Shown: positions 27,887-34,030 of the stretch, one piece after another | Layout of the letters: each line of letters opens with the position of its first letter | How positions within the stretch are numbered: the stretch's first letter is position 1 | DNA from: Alphaproteobacteria bacterium UBA1301 | Lineage (GTDB): Bacteria > Pseudomonadota > Alphaproteobacteria > Micropepsales > Micropepsaceae | DNA length: 64,000 bases | Assembly: GCA_002307725.1 (NCBI GenBank) | Contig: DBUB01000004.1 | Coordinates: 212,417 to 276,416 of the forward strand | Direction: 5' to 3' | Translations under genes and position numbers: made by a program | Notes under the pieces: generated by a model | Databases searched by the model: none | What the model was told of the DNA's origin: nothing | What the model saw: only the letters and a program-made list of their open reading frames with translations

Positions 27887-27894
27887 TTCTATAT

Positions 27895-28497
27895 TTATCG
27901 TCCCATAGCTCGCAAGGCTTCGCGGATCAACGCGTCGAGGGCGGCGCCCTCGCCCACTACCTGGGCTGCGCGGGCCACCGATTCGGCTGCGGTGGATTGA
28001 GAATAACCGAGCTTGGTCAGAGCCATGACGGCATCGGCTTCGGGCCCGCGAGGGGCGAGAATAGGGAGTGCTTCGCCCGGATCCTGGCGCAGGATGAGGC
28101 TTGGCGCTTTGTCCTTCAGCTCGGTGACGATGCGGGTGGCGAGCTTGGGGCCGACCCCTTGCGCCTGCCCGATCATTGCCTTGTCGCCGAGCGCGATGGC
28201 GCGGCCGATGGCGCGGGGACTGAGGGCCGACAGAATGTTGAGGGCGACGCGGGCACCAACGCTCTGCACCGACTGGAGCAGCCGGAACCACTCGCGCTCT
28301 TCGCCGGAGACAAAGCCGAACAGCCGGATGGCGTCTTCGCTGACCCGCATTTCGATCAACAGCGACACCCGCTCACCCGCCGTGAGCTTGCCGAGCGTCG
28401 ACGACGGACACTGCACCAGATAGCCGACACCGCCGACATCGAGGATCACATGGTCCTCGGCGACGGTATCGACAGTGCCTGTCAATTTGCCGATCAT
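27895..28497 (-). CDS. ruvA: Holliday junction branch migration subunit RuvA
   Basis: This 200-residue protein has the three RuvA parts: OB fold (MIGKLTGTVDTVAEDHVILDVGGVGYLV), tandem helix-hairpin-helix domain (FRLLQSVQSVGARVALNILSAL, then GVGPKLATRIVTELKDK) and a C-terminal UBA-like domain that binds RuvB (about 150-200). It tetramerises on Holliday junctions. It starts 13 bp after the ruvC stop. Confidence 0.97.
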   Translation of the reverse strand: MIGKLTGTVDTVAEDHVILDVGGVGYLVQCPSSTLGKLTAGERVSLLIEMRVSEDAIRLFGFVSGEEREWFRLLQSVQSVGARVALNILSALSPRAIGRAIALGDKAMIGQAQGVGPKLATRIVTELKDKAPSLILRQDPGEALPILAPRGPEADAVMALTKLGYSQSTAAESVARAAQVVGEGAALDALIREALRAMGR

Positions 28498-28510
28498 GGC
28501 TTTCTTCCCA

Positions 28511-29017
28511 TTACGTCAAAGCCGCCAGAATGCGCGCCCGCGTTCCTGCCAGCGAGGCATGGGCGATAGCGGCCGCCAGCGCATCGGCCGCATCGGCCTG
28601 CTGCACCCCGCAGGCGGGCAAAAGACGCCGAACCATCGCCTGCACCTGCTCCTTGCCGGCATGGCCGACGCCGACGACCGATTTCTTGATGTGATTGGGG
28701 GCGTATTCGGCGATGTCGAGCCCAGCTTGCGCCGCCGCCAGCAAGGCCACCGCGCGGGCGTGCCCGAGCTTGAGCGCCGCCGACGGGTCCTTCGCCACAA
28801 AGGCCATCTCCACCGCAATCGCCTGGGGCCTGAGTTCCGCGATGATACGGCTGACCTCGGTGTGCAGCGCCAAGAGCCTGAGACCCAGGCCTTCGGCCGG
28901 TTTGGTGACGATGACGCCATGGGCGACATGGGTCAGCTTGGTGCCGGCACTATCGATCACACCCCAGCCCATGCGGCTAAGGCCGGGATCAAGCCCCAGA
29001 ATGCGGACAGTCTGCAT
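28511..29017 (-). CDS. ruvC: Crossover junction endodeoxyribonuclease RuvC
   Basis: This 168-residue RNase H-fold nuclease has the first catalytic Asp in RILGLDPGLSRMGWGVID, a Glu in AIAVEMAFVAKDPSAALKLGHARAV and the final acidic pair in QQADAADALAAAIAH. It resolves Holliday junctions with RuvAB. In-frame TTG, GTG and ATG codons occur in a row at 29023, 29020 and 29017; I chose the ATG, which matches the family N terminus. Confidence 0.96.
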   Translation of the reverse strand: MQTVRILGLDPGLSRMGWGVIDSAGTKLTHVAHGVIVTKPAEGLGLRLLALHTEVSRIIAELRPQAIAVEMAFVAKDPSAALKLGHARAVALLAAAQAGLDIAEYAPNHIKKSVVGVGHAGKEQVQAMVRRLLPACGVQQADAADALAAAIAHASLAGTRARILAALT

Positions 29018-29306
29018 CACCAACCCGAACGAATCGCGAATACAGTTTCGCGGATCGGGGCCGCGACAGCAAACCTGCTGCGGGCGTTCGCGCGGATTTG
29101 CGCAAGATAATTGTTATGTGGACTTCGGGGGACCTTCCCCCCTCCTCGCCATCAAATCTACCAGAATCGAATTCGAAGCGTTCCAAATCGACCCGAACCC
29201 ATTGTGCGGCAAATAAATTCGCCGTCGTTCCGCGTCCGTGCGAACCAAGGGCCGGGCTGGAGATCGCGTAGTTCTGACGCTGCGACGGCAAGCCCTTTAT
29301 ATGCGC

Positions 29307-29339
29307 AAAGAGGCGGACCCGAAAAAAGACCGCCTCTTT
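29307..29339. repeat. Strong inverted repeat / hairpin
   Basis: Arms AAAGAGGCGG (29307-29316) and CCGCCTCTTT (29330-29339) are perfectly complementary, with a 13-base A-rich loop. No clean T run follows on either strand outside the stem, so it may or may not act as a terminator. Confidence 0.55.
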
Positions 29340-29574
29340 CAAAAGCCTTGGCGCACGGCACGCTCCTGCAAGCGCAACGACGGCACGGCGGCTTCCTCCC
29401 TCGGCTACCTGGGCAATGGCATACGGCGAACCGGCCGCGTTGCGGCACATAAGCCTGTCCATCGTTCCACGGATGCGCGGCGGCATCCTTCACCGATATG
29501 ACGTTGCACGCATAAGTCTTTGCTCGGCCGCGACCGTCGCCGCGCACCTTTGGCTGCACCACACTCCAAAACAA

Positions 29575-29690
29575 CACGGACATGGAAATAGGAAGCGAAC
29601 ATTACAATTGCAAGCAGTTGCGACAACGACGACGCTGTAACGGACGAGAGGCAGATGCAGCCGTTCATCTCGATGAACGGACGTGGTGGA
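29575..29690. repeat. Dispersed intergenic repeat, copy A
   Basis: This segment aligns by eye with 44705-44800: shared phrases include AGCGAAC-TTACAA, TGCGACAAC, ACGCTGT, CGAGAGGCAG-TGCAG and ATGAACGG. Copy A carries an extra 11 bases that complete a 20-bp palindrome (29661-29680). Both copies lie downstream of small minus-strand accessory genes. No coding potential is shared between the copies. Confidence 0.65.
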
Positions 29691-29724
29691 GGGATGCGCG
29701 CGGAGCTGCGCAATTGTGGTGGGG

Positions 29725-29777
29725 GGAAGGTTCGACAATTGGTGCGTTTAATTAAGTACTGTGTCCTCGATATTCCC
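29725..29777 (+). repeat. Left direct repeat bounding a two-gene cassette
   Basis: This repeat pairs with 30401-30463. The best-conserved core is 29741-29766, matching 30427-30452 at 23 of 26 positions (shared AATTAAGTA and TGTGTCC), preceded in both by GGAAGGTT-GACAA-TGG. The phrase resembles sequences I have seen next to REP-associated transposases, but no transposase is present. Confidence 0.65.
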
Positions 29778-29791
29778 TTTGGTATTCCCCT

Positions 29792-30121
29792 TTAGGCATC
29801 GGTGTCCCCAAGTTCCCCATTTGCCATACGTATACGAAATTTAGCGCATTCTAGGTCATCGCGCGAAAATCGCTCAGGGAATTGAACAACAGCTTGTTCA
29901 ATCGTCCATTTCAAGAGGTTAAGCGCGTCCATGCGCTTGAACCCACTCTGAATATCCCCACTCTGAACAAGCCTGCTTATCGCCGCAACTGTCCCGTGGC
30001 GGCCACGCATCCCAATGAATACGGTGGGGTGATAATCGTGTGCAACGGCCTGCCGGATCGATTCATCAATGAATGCCTCTAGCGCATCCTGATGGTTCTG
30101 GCATTGGGGTCCCTCTGGCAT
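29792..30121 (-). CDS. Hypothetical protein in repeat-bounded cassette
   Basis: This 109-residue soluble protein is not recognised. I took the ATG at 30121 (MPEGPQCQNHQDAL); the frame extends upstream but loses protein-like composition there. It looks mostly helical, with HDYHPTVFIGMRGRHGTVAAISRLVQSGDIQSGFKRMDALNLLKWTIEQAV suggesting a compact domain. Base composition is less GC-rich than the flanking ruv genes. It is divergent from the small gene at 30164, and the pair lies between two direct repeats, which suggests a transferred unit. Confidence 0.6.
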   Translation of the reverse strand: MPEGPQCQNHQDALEAFIDESIRQAVAHDYHPTVFIGMRGRHGTVAAISRLVQSGDIQSGFKRMDALNLLKWTIEQAVVQFPERFSRDDLECAKFRIRMANGELGDTDA

Positions 30122-30163
30122 GGACTTAGTATCGCACCTTGAGACGATTCTGGGGAGGGGCTT

Positions 30164-30367
30164 GTGAGCGCATGGATTAGTCAAATTTTCCGGGCAGGCC
30201 AAGCTGCCAAGGGCGGCGTAGTGCGGCGTTCCGTTAAATCCGTGAAGAAATACGCATCGGAAAATGAACTCAAATTGGCGGTTAAGGCACACCGCTTTCA
30301 CATGGCCAGAAGCAAGGGGCAGTATGTCATTTTCTGCTATCCGCGCGCCTTCAAATGGTTTTCCTAA
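30164..30367 (+). CDS. Small conserved-looking protein, 67 residues
   Basis: The GTG start at 30164 is preceded by a very strong ribosome site (GGGGAGGGG, four bases away), which supports expression. The protein has a basic N-terminal half (GGVVRRSVKSVKKYAS) and a C-terminal half (ELKLAVKAHRFHMARSKGQYVIFC) that resembles small uncharacterised alphaproteobacterial proteins with a RGFH...GGQYVI pattern. I know no function. It is divergent from the 109-residue gene. Confidence 0.6.
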   Translation: MSAWISQIFRAGQAAKGGVVRRSVKSVKKYASENELKLAVKAHRFHMARSKGQYVIFCYPRAFKWFS

Positions 30368-30400
30368 CGGCTCCTGCGGCGGTCAAACTGTAACAGTGCC

Positions 30401-30463
30401 GGAAGGTTTGACAACTGGCGAACTCAGGTGCGCTCAATTAAGTATTGTGTCCCCTAAATGCCC
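30401..30463 (+). repeat. Right direct repeat bounding the cassette
   Basis: This is the partner of 29725-29777, in the same orientation 676 bases away. It carries about eight extra bases (CGAACTCA) between the GGAAGG half and the AATTAAGTA half. Confidence 0.65.
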
Positions 30464-30593
30464 CACGAGCCACCTTCCCCGCTATTCGAACGGCGTGCGG
30501 CTCGTAGCGCGCAACACCGCGGGGGAGGAAAGACATAGGCTTCGCGCGGACGGCCGCTTGGCACTCCGATTTTGTTGCCGGAGGCGGCGGCAG

Positions 30594-31340
30594 CTACTCG
30601 CCGAGTTTCGCCAGCAGCGCTTCCGACAGCTCGTAATTGCCGGTGACGCGTTGGACGTCGTCGCTGTCATCGAGGGTTTCGAGCAGCTTGACCAGCGTTT
30701 CGCCGACATGGTCGGGCACCAGATTGGTCGTCACCGGCCGGAAATAGATACCCGAAGTTGCCGCCTGACCGAGCTTGGCTTCCAAGGCATCGCGCACGGC
30801 GGTGAAATTTTCGGGCGAACAGAGAAACTCATGTTCCTCGTCGTCGGTATCGACCTCATCAGCGCCGACATCGAGCGCCACTTCCAGCATGTCGTCGGCG
30901 CTGCCCTTGTCGAGCGGATAGGTGAAGACGCCGTTGCGGTGGAACATGAAACCTACCGAGCCGGTTTCGCCCAGCGCCCCGCCGAATTTCGAGAAGGCGG
31001 CGCGGACGTCGGCGGCGGTGCGGGTGCGGTTGTCGGTCAGGCACTCGACGATCAGCGCGACGCCGCCCGGCCCATAACCTTCGTAGCGAATCTCGTCGTA
31101 GCTCTCGGCATCGCCGCCCTGGCCCTTCTTGATGGCGCGCTCGATCACGTCGCGGGGCACCGACTGGGCCCTGGCCGCAACGACCGCCGTGCGCAGCCGC
31201 GCGTTGTGATCGGGGTCGGGCAAACCCGCCTTCGAAGCGACGATGATTTCGCGCGCCAGCTTGGAGAACAGCTTGGACCGCGCGGCGTTCGCCTTGGTCT
31301 TCTTGAACATCACGTTCTTGGCGTGGGAATGACCGGACAT
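30594..31340 (-). CDS. yebC: YebC/TACO1-family protein
   Basis: This 248-residue protein starts MSGHSHAKNVMFKKTKANAARSKLFSKLAREI, where the family normally has SGHSKWxNIxHRK. It then shows the typical GPGGVALIVECLTDNRTRTAADVRAAFSKFGG and the three-domain TACO1 length. YebC relatives assist translation of difficult proline stretches or act as regulators. I chose the ATG at 31340 because the family begins there. It is usually adjacent to ruvC, but about 1.6 kb separate them here. Confidence 0.95.
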   Translation of the reverse strand: MSGHSHAKNVMFKKTKANAARSKLFSKLAREIIVASKAGLPDPDHNARLRTAVVAARAQSVPRDVIERAIKKGQGGDAESYDEIRYEGYGPGGVALIVECLTDNRTRTAADVRAAFSKFGGALGETGSVGFMFHRNGVFTYPLDKGSADDMLEVALDVGADEVDTDDEEHEFLCSPENFTAVRDALEAKLGQAATSGIYFRPVTTNLVPDHVGETLVKLLETLDDSDDVQRVTGNYELSEALLAKLGE

Positions 31341-31352
31341 GGCAGAACTCTT

Positions 31353-31474
31353 CTGGTTGGTCGCACACCTAGGAGCGGAAAACCGATCCCCACTTTTCCT
31401 GGGTGCGCTCACTCCTGGTTGGTTGTGCACCTAGGAGCGGAAAACCGGTTCCCACTTTTCCTGGGTGCGCTCAA
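31353..31474 (-). repeat. Two tandem copies of the alphaproteobacterial palindromic repeat (62-bp period)
   Basis: Copies start at 31353 and 31415 and share CTAGGAGCGGAAAACCG and CACTTTTCCTGGGTGCGCTC. Each has near-inverted outer arms (about GCGCACCCAGG type) so each could form a hairpin. They lie in the yebC leader, where they may affect its mRNA. Confidence 0.8.
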
Positions 31475-31597
31475 TAGGAAAGCGATTGGGGCGCTGAGAT
31501 AGCCGGGCCGTAGTGACCGTTCAAGGGGCGCCGGGCCGCTGCGGCAGCGCAGGGGTCAGTTACGAACATTTTCCTATTACTTGGCGTCCACCGCCGA

Positions 31598-32806
31598 TTA
31601 GCGCCGCGACGGCGTCGTTTCGGACCGCACCGGAACCGGCACCGGTTCGCCGGCCACCGCAGAGAGCCCCAGGTTGGAGCACCCGGATTCGGCATTCTTC
31701 TTTGCGTCAGCCGCTTGGCGGCGCTGGTCTTTCCAGGCGGCATAAGCGAATTGCAGCGCCACCCCGATGACCACCGCCAGCGACTGCACCATGATGTTGT
31801 TGCCGAACAGAATCCAGGTCACTGCCGTAACACTCGAGAGCAGCGCCCCGAACGAGAACACCTGGAGCGAGAAACGGCCGCATTTGAGGACCGGCTGGCA
31901 CCAGCGGTTGGCAGTGAAGACTCCGTTGGCCGGCAGATAACGCCGCGCGATCAACGCCAGTGTGAAGAAACTGATCAGCCGCAAGGCTCCGAGCGCCGTC
32001 TTGTCGAGCAACTGGGTGTTGGGACGCAGCGAATGCGCCCACCAGACATAATGGCTGAGGGTGTCGCTCATCTGGATGAAGGCAACCGGAATCGCCACCA
32101 CGAAGGCCGCGCGGAGCAGCCACTTGGAATCGAGGAAGGTGAACTTGCCCTGCATCGACGGATGGCCGAATACGGCGCCGATCACAAACAGAAACTGCCA
32201 GGCAAAGGGATTGAAGAACCACTTGTCGCCGCTGGTGGTCCAAAAGGTGAGACCGGTCATCTGCACCGCGAGCCACAGCGCCAGCGACGGCACCGCCACC
32301 AGCCAGACATTGCGGTTCAATCCCCACAACACCGCCGGAAACAGTGCCAGCAGCACGACATAGGCCGGCAGAATGTCGAGATAGCCGGGCTGGTAATGCA
32401 TGGTCAGCGCCGGCAGGATGTAAGAGAGGGGTTCCTCGAAGATCCATTGGATGCGGAACATCCAGCGATAAGTCTCGTCGCCGGTCGTGTGCAGAAACAC
32501 CCACACCAGCCCCAACACGGCGAAGAGCAGAAACATCTGGGCGCCGTAGACCACACTGGCGCGGCGCCAGACTTTGCGGGTGGCGGCGACAAAGCCGTCG
32601 CGAAGCATTTTGCGCCCGTAGACCAATGCGGCAACGTAACCGGAGATGAAAAAGAACACTTCCGCCGCATCGCAAAAGGCGACGCTGTGCAGGGTGAAGG
32701 CTTCGAACAGGTTCTTGGGGACGTGGTCGATGAAGATGACCAGAAGCGCTAAGCCCCTCAGGAAATCAAAGCGGTCGTCGCGCCGGGATAGGCCCCGAAA
32801 CGCCAT
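31598..32806 (-). CDS. OpgC-domain acyltransferase (membrane protein)
   Basis: This 402-residue protein has about ten membrane helices. It begins RDDRFDFLRGLALLVIFIDHVPKN, the acyltransferase/OpgC start with the catalytic His in IDH, and contains EVFFFISGYVAALVYG. OpgC proteins add succinyl groups to periplasmic glucans; many alphaproteobacterial homologues are untested. I chose the ATG at 32806 (MAFRGLSRRDD), which gives the normal N terminus. Confidence 0.88.
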   Translation of the reverse strand: MAFRGLSRRDDRFDFLRGLALLVIFIDHVPKNLFEAFTLHSVAFCDAAEVFFFISGYVAALVYGRKMLRDGFVAATRKVWRRASVVYGAQMFLLFAVLGLVWVFLHTTGDETYRWMFRIQWIFEEPLSYILPALTMHYQPGYLDILPAYVVLLALFPAVLWGLNRNVWLVAVPSLALWLAVQMTGLTFWTTSGDKWFFNPFAWQFLFVIGAVFGHPSMQGKFTFLDSKWLLRAAFVVAIPVAFIQMSDTLSHYVWWAHSLRPNTQLLDKTALGALRLISFFTLALIARRYLPANGVFTANRWCQPVLKCGRFSLQVFSFGALLSSVTAVTWILFGNNIMVQSLAVVIGVALQFAYAAWKDQRRQAADAKKNAESGCSNLGLSAVAGEPVPVPVRSETTPSRR

Positions 32807-32986
32807 CTCAACTCTCCTATGCGCGCTCCCGCGAGCCACGGCTATAACCCGGCCACCAGGGCGAAACTAGGGCGAACCAAAGGCCCCAGACAATCTGACA
32901 AAACCTTCACAGGCCGCTTGGTCAACAGAGCTTTGGCGCGGAGCAAAAATCGCGCCTATGATCCGGTGCCCTCTCTGAGAAAAACC

Positions 32987-33292
32987 ATGCCGAAACATAA
33001 ATTCCGCATCACCGTCGAATCCGTCGCCGAGGCGGACGAAAATCCGGTTCATGCGCCGCTCGTCTTCACCGTCGAGAATCATGACGACATCATCGCCCTG
33101 GTGGAACGCGCCGGCGCCAACGACGATCACGCCCGCGCCTTCCTGGTGGGGCTCAAGCTGTTCGGCGAGACCATGCTGCAGGACCGCGACAATCCGCTTT
33201 ATGCGGAAATCCAGCCCGCCTTCGGCGCCTTCATGAAAAAGCTGAAAGCGGCTCGGCGGAACGCTAACCCAGGCGCAGAGGGTGCTGGGTGA
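32987..33292 (+). CDS. DUF3861-family protein
   Basis: This 101-residue cytoplasmic protein begins MPKHKFRITVESV and contains LVFTVENHDDIIALVERA and AFLVGLKLFGETML. This is the pattern I recall for DUF3861, a small family without known function. I chose the ATG at 32987 over upstream in-frame starts because similarity begins there. It reads toward the acetyltransferase gene. Confidence 0.78.
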   Translation: MPKHKFRITVESVAEADENPVHAPLVFTVENHDDIIALVERAGANDDHARAFLVGLKLFGETMLQDRDNPLYAEIQPAFGAFMKKLKAARRNANPGAEGAG

Positions 33293-33397
33293 AATCGCCG
33301 ACGGTCTCAAGGCGGATCTCGCCAAAATGCCGTGAGGGCATTTGAACTTTGGCGCCGGAGTGATTACGAGGGACAAACTGCGACGCGAGAACGCCCC

Positions 33398-34030
33398 ATG
33401 CCCGGCCCCTCCCCCGACAATCCCCATCCGATGGCAGGCTTTCCGCAAGTCTGCTTCATCAAGAACACGGTCAAAAACCCGAATATCATCATCGGCGACT
33501 ACACCTATTACGATGACCCGGAGGATTCGGAAGGGTTCGAGCGCAATGTGCTCTACCACTTCGATTTCATCGGTGACCGGCTGGTGATCGGCAAGTTCTG
33601 CGCCATCGCCCGCGGCGTGCGCTTCATCATGAACGGCGCCAATCACAAGCTCTCGGGGCTTTCCACATATCCGTTCGGCATTTTCGGGAACGGCTGGGAA
33701 GCGGCGATCCCCAAACCCGGCGAACTGCCGTTCAAGGGCGATACGGTGATCGGCAATGACGTCTGGCTCGGCTATGAGGCGCTCATCATGCCCGGCGTGA
33801 AGATCGGCAACGGCGCCATCGTGGCGGCGCAGAGCGTGGTGACCGGCGACGTGCCGGCCTATGCGATCGCCGGCGGCAATCCGGCCAAGGTGATCAGAAA
33901 GCGCTTCGATGAGGCGACCATTGTGGCGCTGCAAACCCTCGCTTGGTGGGACTGGCCGGTGGAAAAGATCACCCGCGCCCTGCCCGCCATTGTGGGCGCG
34001 GACATCGAAGCGTTAAAGCGCTGCCGCTGA
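33398..34030 (+). CDS. CatB/Vat-related hexapeptide O-acetyltransferase
   Basis: This 210-residue left-handed beta-helix enzyme has NIIIGDYTYYDDPED, LVIGKFCAIARGVRFIMNGANHKLSGLSTYPFGIFG (the His in NGANH is the expected catalytic base) and repeated hexapeptides through DTVIGNDVWLGYEALIMPGVKIGNGAIVAAQSVV. Relatives acetylate sugars, virginiamycin or chloramphenicol. Substrate cannot be read here, so I do not claim drug resistance. Start taken at the ATG at 33398. Confidence 0.88.
   Translation: MPGPSPDNPHPMAGFPQVCFIKNTVKNPNIIIGDYTYYDDPEDSEGFERNVLYHFDFIGDRLVIGKFCAIARGVRFIMNGANHKLSGLSTYPFGIFGNGWEAAIPKPGELPFKGDTVIGNDVWLGYEALIMPGVKIGNGAIVAAQSVVTGDVPAYAIAGGNPAKVIRKRFDEATIVALQTLAWWDWPVEKITRALPAIVGADIEALKRCR

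Larger units (their letters stand above)
29018..29791. other. Gene-poor stretch between ruvC and the repeat-bounded cassette
   Basis: No convincing gene was found in these roughly 770 bases. Visible structures are a 10-bp inverted repeat (29307-29316 with 29330-29339), a copy of a dispersed repeat shared with 44705-44800 (about 29575-29690), a 20-bp palindrome inside that copy (29661-29680), and the left direct repeat of the cassette at 29725-29777. In many alphaproteobacteria yebC lies close to ruvC, so this looks like inserted or rearranged DNA. Confidence 0.55.

Noticed and set aside
29405..29713. Minus-strand frame in the dispersed-repeat region
   Set aside because: The similarity with the 44705-44800 copy is at the DNA level with frame-breaking gaps, so it is not a conserved protein.
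33398..34030. Antibiotic-resistance acetyltransferase
   Set aside because: The fold is Vat/CatB-related, but many relatives act on sugars and no resistance-specific evidence exists; only a general O-acetyltransferase call is kept.
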